Source of the DNA: Halioglobus maricola
Lineage (GTDB): Bacteria; Pseudomonadota; Gammaproteobacteria; Pseudomonadales; Halieaceae
Reading direction: 5' to 3'
DNA length: 64,000 nucleotides
NCBI RefSeq assembly: GCF_009388985.1
Contig: NZ_CP036422.1
Location: forward strand, 813,501-877,500
Both the position numbers and the translations under genes were made by a program. Position 1 is the first letter of the stretch; each line of letters begins with the position of its first letter. Below are positions 25,945 to 36,560 of the stretch, piece by piece. Below the pieces are notes generated by a model, which was not told the origin of the DNA, did not search any database, and was given only the letters and a program-made list of their open reading frames with translations.

Positions 25945-27387
25945 GTGACGACCTTCTACTGGCACGATTACGAGACTTTCGGGGCGGATCCTTCGCGCGA
26001 CCGCGCGGTGCAGTTTGCCGGTCTGCGCACCGACGCAGAGCTCAACCCGATTGGCGAGCCGCTGGTGATTTTCAGCCGCCCCGCCGATGATTTTTTGCCT
26101 CAACCCCAGGCCTGTCTGGTAACTGGTATTACGCCCCAGCAAGCCAAAGCTGAAGGGATGCCAGAGGCGGAGTTTATTCAGCGTATTCACGCTGAGCTGG
26201 CCGAGCCGGGTACCTGCGGTGTTGGCTACAACAGTATTCGATTCGATGATGAAGTTTCGCGCTACACGCTGTATCGCAATTTCTACGACCCATATGCCCG
26301 CGAATGGCAGAATGGGAATTCTCGTTGGGACATTATCGATATGGTGCGGGCCTGCTACGCCCTGCGTCCGGAGGGCATCAACTGGCCAGAGCGGGAAGAC
26401 GGCTTGCCCAGTTTTCGCCTGGAAGATCTCACTGCTGCCAACGGGATTTCCCACGAGGACGCACACGATGCGCTCTCCGACGTGCATGCCACCATTGCCG
26501 TTGCGCGCCTCATCAGGGACAAGCAGCCGCGGCTGTTCGATTACGTGATGCAAAACCGCGACAAGCGCTCAGCGGGGGCCATGCTTGATATCGAGGCGAT
26601 GAAGCCGGTGTTACATGTGTCAGGTATGTTTGGTGCCGCGCGGCACAACATTGCCCTGATCGTGCCGCTGGCGATGCACCCCAGTAATAAAAATGAAGTG
26701 ATTTGCTTCGACCTCATGGCCGATCCGGCTGCACTGGATCACACGCCCGCAGAGATTGCCTCGCTGCTGTTTGCGCGCAAAGACGATTTGCCTGAGGGTG
26801 TTGAACGCCCCGGCCTCAAGTCGGTACACCTCAATAAGTGTCCAATTCTGGTTACCGCGAAAATGGCCGATACAGCGACTGCAGAGCGGGTCGGAATCAG
26901 CGGTGATACCTGCAGGGCACACCTGTCTGCCCTGCGTGAGATGCGAGCCGGGAGTGGCTCGGAATTTACCGCGAAACTGCAGGCTATCTACGCCGGGCGT
27001 AAATTCGACGAGATCACAGACCCGGATCGCATGCTCTACAGCGGCGGCTTCTTCTCTGAGCCCGATAAACGGCTGATGGACCAGATTCGCAGCGCCACGC
27101 CCGAGGAACTGGCGGACACGAGTTTCTCGTTCGTGGACGGCCGCCTGGCAGAAATGCTGTTTCGTTACCGCGCGCGCAATTATCCGGAGAGCCTTTCCAC
27201 AGAAGAGCGCGCTCACTGGGAAGAATATCGCTTCGCCCGGCTGACTGAGCCAGATGCGGGGGCCAGCATCTGTATGGAGGAGTACCAGGAAACCATCGCT
27301 GCGCTGGTGGAGTCCGGTGAACTCACCCTGCCACAATGTGAGTTGATGGAGCAGCTGCTCGAGTACAGCGACAGCCTGTTAGCCTGA
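25945..27387 (+). CDS. sbcB: Exodeoxyribonuclease I
   Basis: A 480-aa DnaQ-fold 3'-5' single-strand DNA exonuclease used in mismatch repair and recombination. The start is GTG at 25945, 10 bp after the fumarase stop, giving TTFYWHDYETFGADPSRDRA, where DYETFG is the ExoI motif with catalytic Asp and Glu. GVGYNSIRFDDEVSRY and HDALSDVHATIAVARL (catalytic Asp) follow, and the C-terminal SH3-like and helical domains complete the family length (E. coli 475). No strong ribosome binding site is seen, so coupling to the fumarase transcript is likely. Confidence 0.95.
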   Translation: MTTFYWHDYETFGADPSRDRAVQFAGLRTDAELNPIGEPLVIFSRPADDFLPQPQACLVTGITPQQAKAEGMPEAEFIQRIHAELAEPGTCGVGYNSIRFDDEVSRYTLYRNFYDPYAREWQNGNSRWDIIDMVRACYALRPEGINWPEREDGLPSFRLEDLTAANGISHEDAHDALSDVHATIAVARLIRDKQPRLFDYVMQNRDKRSAGAMLDIEAMKPVLHVSGMFGAARHNIALIVPLAMHPSNKNEVICFDLMADPAALDHTPAEIASLLFARKDDLPEGVERPGLKSVHLNKCPILVTAKMADTATAERVGISGDTCRAHLSALREMRAGSGSEFTAKLQAIYAGRKFDEITDPDRMLYSGGFFSEPDKRLMDQIRSATPEELADTSFSFVDGRLAEMLFRYRARNYPESLSTEERAHWEEYRFARLTEPDAGASICMEEYQETIAALVESGELTLPQCELMEQLLEYSDSLLA

Positions 27388-27470
27388 ACTCAATCCTGTG
27401 AAAAGTAGCGCGACTTGAGTCGTGCCCACAATTTATACTCCCTGTGATTCAGATTTGCCCGAGGAGAGGG

Positions 27471-28487
27471 ATGGTGGATTTCGCGGGAAGTAGCATATTG
27501 TCGATTCAGCAGTTCACGCGGGCTGACGTAGAGCGTGTGTTCTCGGTAGCCGACATGATGGAACCCTACGCTCACCGGCGCAAACGCACCAAGGTTCTCG
27601 ACGGCGCTATCCTGGGGAATATGTTTTTTGAGCCCAGTACGCGAACCCGGGTCAGTTTTGGCAGCGCCTTTAACCTGCTGGGTGGCGAGGTGCGGGAGAC
27701 TACCGGCTTTGAGTCCTCGGCGCTGGCCAAGGGCGAATCCCTGTACGACACCGCCCGGGTTCTCAGTGGCTATTCCGACGTGATTGTGATGCGCCACCCA
27801 GAGGAGGGCTCGGTTGCAGAATTCGCAGGTGCCAGTCGGGTGCCGGTGCTCAATGGCGGCGACGGTTCCAATGAACATCCCAGCCAGGCGCTGCTCGACC
27901 TCTACACCATTCAGAGTGAAATGGCAGGCCGCGGTCGCGGGATTGATAAGCTGCGCATCGCCATGGTCGGCGATCTCCGATATGGGCGCACGGTGCATTC
28001 CCTGTGCAAGTTACTGCGGCTCTTCGACAACGTCCACGTTACCCTGGTGTCGCCCTCTGAGTTGGGCATGCCGGGAGAAATCGTCGAGCAGATGCGCAGT
28101 GCCGGTGTGGATGTGCTGGAGTCCGAACAACTGGAGAGCGGCATTGCCGCGGTAGATATCGTCTACTCGACCCGCATCCAGGAAGAGCGTTTCAGCACCC
28201 AGGAGGAGGCCGATATGTACCGCGGCCGCTTCCGTCTCAACCAGAGTGTGTATACCGCCAACTGCGAACCCAATACTGTGATCATGCATCCCCTGCCGCG
28301 CGACTCCCGTGAGATGGCACGTGAATTGGATGATGACCTGAACGACAACCCAAATCTGGCCATCTTCCGCCAGACCGATAATGGCGTGCTGGTGCGCATG
28401 GCCTTGTTCGCGCTGGTGCTCGACGTGGTCGATCAGGTGGATGCCCACGCCAGTGATGTGGCCTGGTATACCGCGGGCCGTTTCTGA
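27471..28487 (+). CDS. pyrB: Aspartate carbamoyltransferase catalytic chain
   Basis: A 338-aa enzyme condensing aspartate and carbamoyl phosphate, the committed step of pyrimidine synthesis. FFEPSTRTRVSFGSAF is the carbamoyl-phosphate loop (STRTR), followed by LAKGESLYDTARVLSGY, VIVMRHPEEGS and MHPLPRDSRE. ATG 27471 was chosen over an earlier GTG (27444) because GAGGAG at 27461-27466 sits just before it. No pyrI or inactive pyrC partner is next to it; nudF overlaps its stop by one base (TGATG). A TATACT hexamer at 27434-27439 could be a -10. Confidence 0.95.
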   Translation: MVDFAGSSILSIQQFTRADVERVFSVADMMEPYAHRRKRTKVLDGAILGNMFFEPSTRTRVSFGSAFNLLGGEVRETTGFESSALAKGESLYDTARVLSGYSDVIVMRHPEEGSVAEFAGASRVPVLNGGDGSNEHPSQALLDLYTIQSEMAGRGRGIDKLRIAMVGDLRYGRTVHSLCKLLRLFDNVHVTLVSPSELGMPGEIVEQMRSAGVDVLESEQLESGIAAVDIVYSTRIQEERFSTQEEADMYRGRFRLNQSVYTANCEPNTVIMHPLPRDSREMARELDDDLNDNPNLAIFRQTDNGVLVRMALFALVLDVVDQVDAHASDVAWYTAGRF

Positions 28488-29104
28488 TGCCTCTAAAGCT
28501 GACCTATGGCGCAGACGATGTGCGGGTATTGGCACAGGAGACAGCTTTTCAGGGCTATTTCCAGGTTCGCCGTGTCACCTTGCAGTACAGGGCGTTTGGC
28601 GGTGGCTGGGTGGAGCCGCAGGTGCGCGAGATATTCGAGCGCGGCGATGCGGTGGGCGTGTTGCCCTACGACCCCATCAACGATTCAGTAGTGCTGATCG
28701 AGCAGTTTCGCCCCGGTGCTATCCGCGGTGACAACAGCCCGTGGATGCTGGAGTTGATAGCGGGCATTGTCGAGCCTGGCGAAGAAGATACCGATGTTGT
28801 CCATCGCGAGGCGATGGAAGAAGCAGGCTGCGAATTGAGCAGGCTCGAGCCGATTGCCACTGTGCTGCCCAGTGCCGGCGCCTGCACCGAGCAGGTGCGC
28901 CTGTTCTGTGGCCGGGTAACAACAGCTGCCGTCGGCGGCGTGCGTGGTTTGCCGGAGGAGGGCGAGAATATCCTCGTTCATTCGGTGCCGGTGGCAGAAG
29001 CTTTCGATCTCCTCGAGCGCGATGCAATGCCCAATGGGCACACGCTCATATCCCTGCTGTGGTTGCGCAATAATATCGATTCCCTGCGAGAGCGCTGGGG
29101 CTGA
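28487..29104 (+). CDS. nudF: ADP-ribose pyrophosphatase (Nudix)
   Basis: A 205-aa Nudix hydrolase that splits ADP-ribose into AMP and ribose 5-phosphate. The Nudix box reads GIVEPGEEDTDVV followed by REAMEEAG (about residues 93-115), and LPSAGACTEQVRLF downstream is typical of NudF/TrgB ADPR-ases. The N-terminal YRAFGGGWVEPQVREIFERG matches the family's first strands. The start shares a base with the pyrB stop, and murJ follows within 10 bp, so the three are probably co-transcribed. Length matches E. coli NudF (209). Confidence 0.92.
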   Translation: MPLKLTYGADDVRVLAQETAFQGYFQVRRVTLQYRAFGGGWVEPQVREIFERGDAVGVLPYDPINDSVVLIEQFRPGAIRGDNSPWMLELIAGIVEPGEEDTDVVHREAMEEAGCELSRLEPIATVLPSAGACTEQVRLFCGRVTTAAVGGVRGLPEEGENILVHSVPVAEAFDLLERDAMPNGHTLISLLWLRNNIDSLRERWG

Positions 29105-29113
29105 TGGTCTCTC

Positions 29114-30712
29114 GTGACTGATTCTTCCGTGACTGACAAGTCTGAGCAAAAGCGTCCCGGCCTGCTCCGGTCCTCGGCGCTCGTCGGCGCGATGACCATG
29201 CTGTCACGCATACTGGGGCTGGTACGCGATGTTGTTATCGCTGCGTTTGTTGGTGCCAGCGCCAACGCTGACGCCTTCTTCGTCGCGTTCAAAATACCCA
29301 ATTTCCTGCGCCGCCTGTTCGCCGAGGGCGCGTTCTCGCAGGCGTTTGTTCCTGTTTTGGCCGACTATAAAGAGCAGGGCGCGCAACGGGCGGTGCAAGA
29401 CCTGATCAACCGGGTAGCGGGTGCCCTCGGCGGCGCTCTGCTGCTGGTGACTGCGATTGCTGTGCTGGCGGCGCCTGTAGTGGCGGCGCTCTTCGCTCCA
29501 GGTTTTGTGAGCCAGCCCTACAAGTACCAGCTCACCAGCGACATGATCAGGATTACCTTCCCCTATCTGCTGCTGATTTCCATGACGGGGTTCTGCGGTG
29601 CCATTCTCAATAGCTATGGCCGATTCGCCGTGCCAGCGTTTACGCCGGTCTTTCTTAATCTGTCGCTGATTTTTGCCGCAACGGTAGCTTCGCCCTGGTT
29701 TGCGGAACCTGTCTTCGCCCTGGCCTGGGCGGTGTTCTTTGCAGGCATTATCCAGCTGCTGTTCCAGTTGCCCTCCCTGTACCGTCTCGACCTGGTGCCG
29801 CGGCCGGTTTTCGATCTCAAACACGAGGGCGTGAGGCGGATTATGAAACTCATGGTGCCCGCCTTGTTCGGAGTGTCGGTGAGCCAGATAAACCTGCTGT
29901 TAGACACTGTGTTGGCGTCCTTTCTGCCGACAGGCAGTGTCTCTTGGCTCTACTATTCCGATCGCCTGGCGGAACTGCCTCTCGGTGTGTTCGGTATCGC
30001 CATCGCCACCGTTATTTTGCCCAACCTCTCAGCGCACCGGGCGGCCGACCGTGAACAGGAGTTCGCCACCACCCTGGACTGGGCAACGCGCTGGATACTT
30101 CTTATTGGCGTGCCCGCGGCTATCGCCCTGATCCTGCTGGCGAAGCCCATCCTGATTACTTTGTTCCAGTACGGGGAGCTCACGCCCTCGGATATCGACA
30201 TGGCCTCCCTGTCGCTGCGAGCCTACAGCCTGGGCCTGGTAGCCTTCATGTTGATCAAGGTGTTGGCCCCGGGCTTCTATGCGCGCAAGGACACTGCCAC
30301 CCCGGTGAAAATCGGCATCATTGCCATGGCGGCCAATATGGTCCTGAATCTGGCGTTCGTGCTCCCGCTGCTCTGGTATTTCAACGTTGGCCATGTGGGT
30401 CTGGCCCTCGCTACCAGTGCTTCCGCTTGGTTGAATGCCGGGCTGTTGTTGCGCGGGCTGCGCCGCGACGGGGTCTTTGTTTTCCAGCCGGGCTGGGCTG
30501 CCTACTCCCGGCGCTTGGTCGTCGCGACGCTGGCGATGGCAGTAGCAGTTTCCTGGCTTGTCGGCCCTGCCGAGCAATGGCTCGCCTGGGGCTGGCAGGC
30601 CCGATCGCTGCAGATCGCCATCGTCTGTGGCGCTGGTATTGCTGCCTACATAGCGACGCATTTGCTACTTGGGACCCGCCTGCGCCATCTCAGAGCCCCC
30701 GGAGCCGTGTGA
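29114..30712 (+). CDS. murJ: Lipid II flippase MurJ
   Basis: A 532-aa MOP-superfamily membrane protein with about 14 helices that flips lipid II across the inner membrane for peptidoglycan synthesis. The N-terminal helix motif SRILGLVRDVVIAAFVGAS and FKIPNFLRRLFAEGAFSQAF are the MurJ signature; functionally important Arg residues lie in both. The start is GTG at 29114 or GTG at 29129; the first is closer to nudF and is used here. The next gene, ribF, is 82 bp away with its own -10-like element. murJ-ribF-ileS-lspA is the conserved order. Confidence 0.95.
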   Translation: MTDSSVTDKSEQKRPGLLRSSALVGAMTMLSRILGLVRDVVIAAFVGASANADAFFVAFKIPNFLRRLFAEGAFSQAFVPVLADYKEQGAQRAVQDLINRVAGALGGALLLVTAIAVLAAPVVAALFAPGFVSQPYKYQLTSDMIRITFPYLLLISMTGFCGAILNSYGRFAVPAFTPVFLNLSLIFAATVASPWFAEPVFALAWAVFFAGIIQLLFQLPSLYRLDLVPRPVFDLKHEGVRRIMKLMVPALFGVSVSQINLLLDTVLASFLPTGSVSWLYYSDRLAELPLGVFGIAIATVILPNLSAHRAADREQEFATTLDWATRWILLIGVPAAIALILLAKPILITLFQYGELTPSDIDMASLSLRAYSLGLVAFMLIKVLAPGFYARKDTATPVKIGIIAMAANMVLNLAFVLPLLWYFNVGHVGLALATSASAWLNAGLLLRGLRRDGVFVFQPGWAAYSRRLVVATLAMAVAVSWLVGPAEQWLAWGWQARSLQIAIVCGAGIAAYIATHLLLGTRLRHLRAPGAV

Positions 30713-30794
30713 ACGCGGGCAAATTGCACGTTTCGGCGGCAGGGTCGTTTCGCTATAATTGCGCGTTGGATTTCACCGGGTATACCAGTTTCCC

Positions 30795-31733
30795 ATGGAG
30801 TTGATACGCGGCCTGCACAATCTGCGGCCCAGACACCGCGGTTGTGTGGCGACTATTGGCGCTTTCGACGGCGTGCATCTGGGGCATCAGGCTGTGCTTA
30901 GCCATTTGCAGAGCAAGGCAACGGAGCTGGGCTTACCCTCCACTGTCATCGTGTTTGAACCGTTGCCGCGGGAATACTTTTCCCCCATTCAGGCACCGGC
31001 CAGACTCATGAGTTTTCGGGAGAAATCCCAGGCCATGGAACGGCTGGGAGTGGATCGCCTGTTGCGGATACGGTTCAACGATCAATTGCGAGCGATGAGC
31101 GCCCAGCAATTTGTCGAGCAGGTGTTTGTGGCCGGGCTGGCGGTGAAATATGTGGTGCTGGGGGATGATTTCCGCTTTGGCAACGACCGCCAGGGCGATG
31201 TGCAGTACATCCAGCAACAAGGCGAGATTCATGGCTATGACGCCGGCCCCACGCCCACCAGGGAGTGGGACGGCAGCCGGGTGAGCAGTACCCGCATCCG
31301 CGAGGCACTGGAGAACGCCGATTTTGAGCGCGCCGAAGATATGTTGGGCCGGCCCTATTCAATTGCCGGCAAGGTGATCTACGGTCGCCAGTTGGGTGCC
31401 ACTATCGGAACGCCGACGGCGAACCTGGAGCTGCGTCGTCTGCGTGCGCCGCTGGCCGGTGTGTATGCAGTCGAGGTCAGTGGAGCCGGCCTTGAGGCCG
31501 CCCGGGGTGTGGCCAATGTAGGTGTGCGTCCCACTGTGGATGACAGCATCAAGGCGAACCTTGAAGTTCACCTGCTTGACCGCCAGATACATCTCTATGG
31601 CCAGCACATAGAAGTAACGTTCCGGCACAAACTGCGGGACGAAAAAAAGTTCGGCTCTCTCGAAGAGCTCAAAGCAAACATCGCCAGAGATATAGCGAGT
31701 ACCAGGGTCTGGTTCGATAATCGTCCGGCCTGA
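30795..31733 (+). CDS. ribF: Bifunctional riboflavin kinase/FAD synthetase
   Basis: A 312-aa enzyme making FMN and then FAD from riboflavin. The N-terminal adenylyltransferase domain has [14 protein letters not shown] (GxFDGxHxGH) and [14 protein letters not shown]; the C-terminal flavokinase domain has [15 protein letters not shown] and [11 protein letters not shown] 30795 was preferred over an earlier reading from 30759 because it matches the family start ([10 protein letters not shown]). A TATAAT hexamer at 30754-30759, with no good -35, may be its promoter. ileS follows within 10 bp. Confidence 0.96.
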   Translation: MELIRGLHNLRPRHRGCVATIGAFDGVHLGHQAVLSHLQSKATELGLPSTVIVFEPLPREYFSPIQAPARLMSFREKSQAMERLGVDRLLRIRFNDQLRAMSAQQFVEQVFVAGLAVKYVVLGDDFRFGNDRQGDVQYIQQQGEIHGYDAGPTPTREWDGSRVSSTRIREALENADFERAEDMLGRPYSIAGKVIYGRQLGATIGTPTANLELRRLRAPLAGVYAVEVSGAGLEAARGVANVGVRPTVDDSIKANLEVHLLDRQIHLYGQHIEVTFRHKLRDEKKFGSLEELKANIARDIASTRVWFDNRPA

Positions 31734-31743
31734 GAAAGAAAAT

Positions 31744-34548
31744 ATGACTGACTACAAAGCAACCTTGAACCTGCCAAAAACGGCATTTCCGATGAAAGCC
31801 AGCCTGGCTCAGCGCGAACCTGCGAGGCTGAAGCAATGGGCCGAGCAAGACATCTACGGCAAGATTCGCGAGGCCGCAGCGGGCCGGCCAAAGTTTGTGC
31901 TTCACGATGGGCCTCCCTATGCCAACGGTGACCTGCACCTGGGGCACTCGGTCAACAAGATTCTCAAGGACATCATCGTCAAGTCGCGCAGTCTGGACGG
32001 CTTCGACGCACCTTACGTGCCCGGCTGGGACTGCCACGGGCTTCCCATCGAACTCAATGTCGAAAAGAAAGTGGGCAAGCCCGGCGTCAAGGTGAGCCCG
32101 GCTGAGTTCCGGCAAAAGTGTCGCGACTATGCCGCTCGCCAGGTCGATGGCCAGCGCGAGACCTTCATCCGCATGGGGGTATTCGGTGATTGGGCTGACC
32201 CCTACCTCACCATGAATTTTCAAACAGAGGCCGATATTGTGCGCGCTCTGGGGCGTATCGTTGACAACGGCCACCTGCTCAAGGGCTTCAAGCCGGTGCA
32301 CTGGTGTACCGACTGTGGTTCTGCCCTGGCAGAAGCGGAGGTGGAGTACGCTGACAAGCACTCGCCGGCTATCGATGTAGCCTATTCAGCGGTGGATCCT
32401 GCGGCATTCAATGCGGCTTTTGGCAGTGACTACAGTGGCGATATCGCCGTCGTGATCTGGACTACCACGCCCTGGACCTTGCCGGCTAGCATGGCAGTGA
32501 GCCTGCATCCAGAGCTGGACTATGTGCTGGTGCAGGCCGAGGGGCGTGCATTGGTGCTGGCCGAGGAGCTCGTCGCTAGCTGTGCTGAGCGCTATGGCCT
32601 GGAAAGTGTTGAGATTCTTGGCCGTTGCAAGGGTGCCGCACTCGATCGTCAATTGCTGCAACACCCCTACCTGGATCGCCAGTTGCCGGTCATTCTCGGT
32701 GAACATGTGACCACCGAAGCCGGTACCGGCGCGGTTCACACTGCGCCTGCCCACGGTGCCGACGACTTTGTGGTTGGCAAACGCTACGACCTGGAAGTTT
32801 ACAATCCCGTTGGCGGCAATGGTGTCTATCTTGAGGGCACAGAACTTTTCGCCGGCCAGCATGTGATGAAAGCCAACCCGGCGATTGTCGACTTGTTGAA
32901 AGAGCGCGGTGCGCTGATCCACTTCGAGCAGTATGAGCACTCCTATCCGCACTGCTGGAGGCACAAGACTCCCATCATCTTCCGCGCGACACCGCAGTGG
33001 TTTGTGAGCATGAGTCAGGCGGGCCTGCGCGACAAGGCGTTGGCCGAGATAGGCAAAGTGACCTGGCTCCCGGAGTGGGGTGAGGCGCGAATCAACGGAA
33101 TGGTATCCGGTGCGCCCGACTGGTGTATTTCCCGGCAGCGTACCTGGGGTGTGCCCATTACCCTGTTTATCAACAAGCAGACAGGCGACTTACACCCGCG
33201 CACTGCCGAGTTGATCGAGCAAGTGGCGCTGAAGATGGAAGAGCAGGGTATTGATGCCTGGTTTGAATCAGACGCGGCAGACTTCCTTGGTGACGAAGCC
33301 GATGACTACGACAAAGTGACCGATACGCTGGACGTATGGTTCGATTCCGGTGTGACGCATATCAGCGTGCTGGATCGTCGTCCCGAGTTACACAAGCCGG
33401 CCGATCTCTACCTCGAGGGTTCGGATCAGCACCGCGGTTGGTTCCAGTCCTCGCTGGTGACCGGTACCGCGATCGACGGTGCCGCTCCCTATAAAAGTGT
33501 CCTCACACACGGCTTCACGGTGGATCCCGAAGGCCGCAAGATGTCGAAGTCGCTGGGAAATATTATTGCACCGAAAACGGTGATGAACGACCTTGGGGCG
33601 GATGTTCTGCGCCTGTGGGTGGCTGCGACTGATTACCGCGGCGAGCTCACTGTGAGCGATGAAATCTTCAAACGCACTGCGGACGCCTACCGACGTATTC
33701 GCAATACCGCGCGTTTCCTGCTCTCCAATCTGAATGGCTTTGAGCCGGCTACAGATTCCGTACCCTTCGACGAGATGCTGTCGTTGGACCGCTGGGCAAT
33801 AGACCGCACCGCGAGCCTGCAAGCTGAGCTGGCTGAAGATTTTGCGGGCTATCATTTCCACCAGATCTACCAGAAGCTGCACAATTTCTGCGCTGGAGAC
33901 CTGGGTGGCTTCTACCTCGATGTTATCAAGGACCGTCAGTACACGACCCGCGCCGACAGTTTGGCACGTCGCTCAGCACAGACTGCCATGTACCACATCG
34001 GTGAGGCCTTGGTGCGCTGGATCGCGCCAATATTGAGCTTCACCGCCGAGGAGATCTGGGAGAACCTGCCCGGCGAGCGCGGCGATTCGGTATTTTTCGA
34101 AACCTGGTACGAAGGGCTTTCGGTGCTGGCGGATGACCAGCCCATGGGGCGTGAGTACTGGCGCCAGATGGTTGCTGTTCGGGCCGCAGTGAACAAGGAG
34201 ATGGAGGCGCGCCGTGCCGACGGCGAATTGCGCGGTTCCCTTGACGCCAACGTCACACTGTACGCGGATGAAACGCTCTCCGCGCAACTGGCTGAGCTTG
34301 GTGATGAATTGCGTTTCGTGCTTATCTCATCAGGCGCAGCCATTGAACCTCTGGCTAACGCGCCGGAGGGGGCAGCCTTTGCAGAGCTTGAAGGTCTGCG
34401 TATTCTTGTTGAGGTATCAACGGCCGAGAAGTGCGAGCGTTGCTGGCACCGCCGCGAAGATGTTGGCAGCATTGAAGCGCATCCGACGCTCTGCGGCCGT
34501 TGTGTGGAAAATGTGGATGGTGAAGGTGAGCAGCGCAGCTTTGCGTAA
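31744..34548 (+). CDS. ileS: Isoleucyl-tRNA synthetase
   Basis: A 934-aa class Ia synthetase. The HIGH-type motif is [17 protein letters not shown] (about 57-73), the KMSKS motif is [10 protein letters not shown] (about 598-607), and the CP1 editing domain lies between with [13 protein letters not shown] and [16 protein letters not shown]-terminal zinc cysteines appear as [10 protein letters not shown] and CGRCVEN. Length matches the eubacterial type 1 enzyme of E. coli (938). It lies in ribF-ileS-lspA-fkpB-ispH, a strongly conserved block; lspA overlaps its 3' end. Confidence 0.98.
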   Translation: MTDYKATLNLPKTAFPMKASLAQREPARLKQWAEQDIYGKIREAAAGRPKFVLHDGPPYANGDLHLGHSVNKILKDIIVKSRSLDGFDAPYVPGWDCHGLPIELNVEKKVGKPGVKVSPAEFRQKCRDYAARQVDGQRETFIRMGVFGDWADPYLTMNFQTEADIVRALGRIVDNGHLLKGFKPVHWCTDCGSALAEAEVEYADKHSPAIDVAYSAVDPAAFNAAFGSDYSGDIAVVIWTTTPWTLPASMAVSLHPELDYVLVQAEGRALVLAEELVASCAERYGLESVEILGRCKGAALDRQLLQHPYLDRQLPVILGEHVTTEAGTGAVHTAPAHGADDFVVGKRYDLEVYNPVGGNGVYLEGTELFAGQHVMKANPAIVDLLKERGALIHFEQYEHSYPHCWRHKTPIIFRATPQWFVSMSQAGLRDKALAEIGKVTWLPEWGEARINGMVSGAPDWCISRQRTWGVPITLFINKQTGDLHPRTAELIEQVALKMEEQGIDAWFESDAADFLGDEADDYDKVTDTLDVWFDSGVTHISVLDRRPELHKPADLYLEGSDQHRGWFQSSLVTGTAIDGAAPYKSVLTHGFTVDPEGRKMSKSLGNIIAPKTVMNDLGADVLRLWVAATDYRGELTVSDEIFKRTADAYRRIRNTARFLLSNLNGFEPATDSVPFDEMLSLDRWAIDRTASLQAELAEDFAGYHFHQIYQKLHNFCAGDLGGFYLDVIKDRQYTTRADSLARRSAQTAMYHIGEALVRWIAPILSFTAEEIWENLPGERGDSVFFETWYEGLSVLADDQPMGREYWRQMVAVRAAVNKEMEARRADGELRGSLDANVTLYADETLSAQLAELGDELRFVLISSGAAIEPLANAPEGAAFAELEGLRILVEVSTAEKCERCWHRREDVGSIEAHPTLCGRCVENVDGEGEQRSFA

Positions 34549-35026
34549 CGGCGTAGGGGCCTGGCCCTGGTATGTGCTGGCGCTTGTTGTTGTGGCCCTG
34601 GATCAATACACCAAGGGTCTTGCTAGCAGCCAGCTGCAGTATGGTCGGCCGGTTGAGGTGTTCTCCTGGTTTAACCTGACTTTGCAGCACAACACGGGCG
34701 CTGCGTTCAGTTTTCTCAGTGAAGCCGGCGGCTGGCAGCGCTGGTTCTTCACTGTTCTCGCACTGGTTATCAGTAGCATTCTGGCAGCCTGGTTGTTTGT
34801 CGCCGAGCGCGGGCAGTGGTTGCTGGCTTTGAGCCTGGCCCTGATTCTCGGTGGTGCTATCGGCAACGTCTGGGACCGCATTGTGCTGGGTTATGTGGTG
34901 GACTTTGTTTCGGTCCATTACGGTGGCTGGTATTTTCCGGCCTTTAATATTGCTGACGCCGGCATTTCAGTGGGTGCTGTCTGCATGTTGCTGGACAGTT
35001 TTTTAGCCAGTAAAAAACCATCGTAG
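34517..35026 (+). CDS. lspA: Prolipoprotein signal peptidase (signal peptidase II)
   Basis: A ~169-aa inner-membrane aspartyl protease with four helices that removes signal peptides from lipidated prolipoproteins such as those of lolB, bamD and the TPR protein in this window. Visible motifs: LDQYTKG (helix 1 Asp), [32 protein letters not shown] and the catalytic [11 protein letters not shown] reading from 34214 is in frame but lies inside ileS in another frame; likely starts are ATG 34517 or GTG 34526, overlapping ileS by about 20-30 bp. The end and identity are secure, the start is not. Confidence 0.93.
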   Translation: MVKVSSAALRNGVGAWPWYVLALVVVALDQYTKGLASSQLQYGRPVEVFSWFNLTLQHNTGAAFSFLSEAGGWQRWFFTVLALVISSILAAWLFVAERGQWLLALSLALILGGAIGNVWDRIVLGYVVDFVSVHYGGWYFPAFNIADAGISVGAVCMLLDSFLASKKPS

Positions 35027-35061
35027 GCGCGGCTGTGGTCGCGGTTGAGTAGAATATCGAT

Positions 35062-35517
35062 ATGAGTGAGATCAACGTTCCGGTCAGTGAGAGTACCCGC
35101 GTGTACCTCAATTTTTCGGTGAGCCTGGAAGACGGCTCTGAGGTCGATACCAACTTTGGCGGCGACCCCGTGGAATTTGCTGTGGGTGACGGTAGCCTGC
35201 TGGCAGGCTTTGAACGCCGTCTATTTGGCATGACAGCTGGCGAACGCAAAATGTTCACAGTGCCACCGGAAGATGCGTTTGGCCAACCCAATGAAAATAA
35301 TGTTCAGCGCATGAAGCGCGAGCAGTTTGAAGACGATATAGATCTCGAAATTGGTCTCGTATTTTCGTTTGCTGACGCTGGTGGTAGCGAACTGCCCGGT
35401 ATGGTTATCGCATTCGATGATGCAGAAGTTACCGTGGACTTTAATCACCCTCTGGCAGGTCGGACTATACTGTTTGATGTACACATTCACCGGGTGGAAC
35501 CGGCGGAGCTACACTGA
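35062..35517 (+). CDS. fkpB: FKBP-type peptidyl-prolyl isomerase SlpA
   Basis: A 151-aa SlyD-like FKBP with an inserted chaperone flap. The FKBP core shows [18 protein letters not shown] near the N-terminus and [19 protein letters not shown], the flap follows at about residues 75-125, and [19 protein letters not shown] closes the family pattern. Cytoplasmic, no signal peptide. It is 35 bp after lspA and shares its stop with the ispH start (TGATG). Gene order lspA-fkpB-ispH is the same as in E. coli. Confidence 0.94.
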   Translation: MSEINVPVSESTRVYLNFSVSLEDGSEVDTNFGGDPVEFAVGDGSLLAGFERRLFGMTAGERKMFTVPPEDAFGQPNENNVQRMKREQFEDDIDLEIGLVFSFADAGGSELPGMVIAFDDAEVTVDFNHPLAGRTILFDVHIHRVEPAELH

Positions 35518-36467
35518 TGGAAATCCAGCTGGCCAACCCGCGCGGATTTTGCGCGGGGGTCGATCGGGCGATTGATATCGTTAATCGCGCTCTGGAAGTT
35601 TTTGGCGCGCCAATCTATGTTCGCCACGAGGTGGTTCATAACAAATTTGTCGTAGACGACCTGCGTGATCGCGGTGCTGTTTTTGTCGACGAACTCGATG
35701 AAGTGCCTGATGACAGCATAGTAATATTCAGTGCCCATGGCGTTTCCCAGGCCGTGCGTACCGAGGCAGATCGCCGCAAGCTCCAGGTCTTCGACGCCAC
35801 TTGCCCCCTGGTGACCAAGGTGCATATGGAGGTGGCGCGCTTTAGTCGTGAGGGGCGTGAATGCGTACTCATAGGTCACGAAGGGCATCCCGAAGTCGTG
35901 GGTACTATGGGGCAGTACGACCATACGGCTGGCGGCGAGATCTACCTGGTAGAAGATGAGGCGCAGGCAGCAGAGCTGCAAGTCCGTGTGGCCGCCCGGC
36001 TTTCCTATGTCACCCAGACCACCTTGTCGATGGACGATACCGCAAGGGTGATCGATGCCCTGCGCGAGCGCTTTCCTGAGATCGAGGGGCCGCGTAAAAA
36101 CGATATCTGTTACGCCACCCAGAACCGGCAGGACGCGGTAAAGGATCTTGGCGCAGGTTGTGACCTGATGCTGGTAGTCGGGTCGCCAAATTCTTCCAAT
36201 TCCAACCGTTTGCGCGAGCTCGCGGAACGCATGGGGGCCGAGGCCCATCTACTGGACCGCGCGGTGGATATCGATCCGGCATGGTTGGACGGAAAAACCC
36301 GCATCGGCGTGACCGCTGGCGCCTCAGCGCCAGAGATCCTGGTGCAGGAAGTCATCGAGCGTCTCAAGGTGCTGGGTGCCGACGCACCGATAGAAGTGCA
36401 GGGTATTCCCGAAAACATCACTTTCTCCCTTCCCAAAGAACTGCGAATCGACGCGGTAAATATCTAG
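35517..36467 (+). CDS. ispH: 4-hydroxy-3-methylbut-2-enyl diphosphate reductase
   Basis: A 316-aa iron-sulfur enzyme catalysing the last MEP-pathway step, giving IPP and DMAPP. The three cluster cysteines are in [13 protein letters not shown] (about residue 12), [11 protein letters not shown] (about 96) and [11 protein letters not shown] (about 197), and [13 protein letters not shown] and [11 protein letters not shown] are the other conserved segments. Translationally coupled to fkpB (TGATG). The type IV pilus minor pilin genes begin 93 bp later, as in Pseudomonas. Confidence 0.97.
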   Translation: MEIQLANPRGFCAGVDRAIDIVNRALEVFGAPIYVRHEVVHNKFVVDDLRDRGAVFVDELDEVPDDSIVIFSAHGVSQAVRTEADRRKLQVFDATCPLVTKVHMEVARFSREGRECVLIGHEGHPEVVGTMGQYDHTAGGEIYLVEDEAQAAELQVRVAARLSYVTQTTLSMDDTARVIDALRERFPEIEGPRKNDICYATQNRQDAVKDLGAGCDLMLVVGSPNSSNSNRLRELAERMGAEAHLLDRAVDIDPAWLDGKTRIGVTAGASAPEILVQEVIERLKVLGADAPIEVQGIPENITFSLPKELRIDAVNI

Positions 36468-36560
36468 CAAAAGCGATAGCGGTCATTATCGGCCGGATCC
36501 AGCCAAACCCTCGAATTCCCTTCTCACTTGGTCCATCTTGGTGCCAACGGGAGGTGCGAT

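Noticed and set aside
36468..36560. Possible sigma-54 (GG-N10-GC) site before fimT
   Set aside because: The best candidate, around GGTCCATCTTGGTG, has wrong spacing and lacks the TTGC end.
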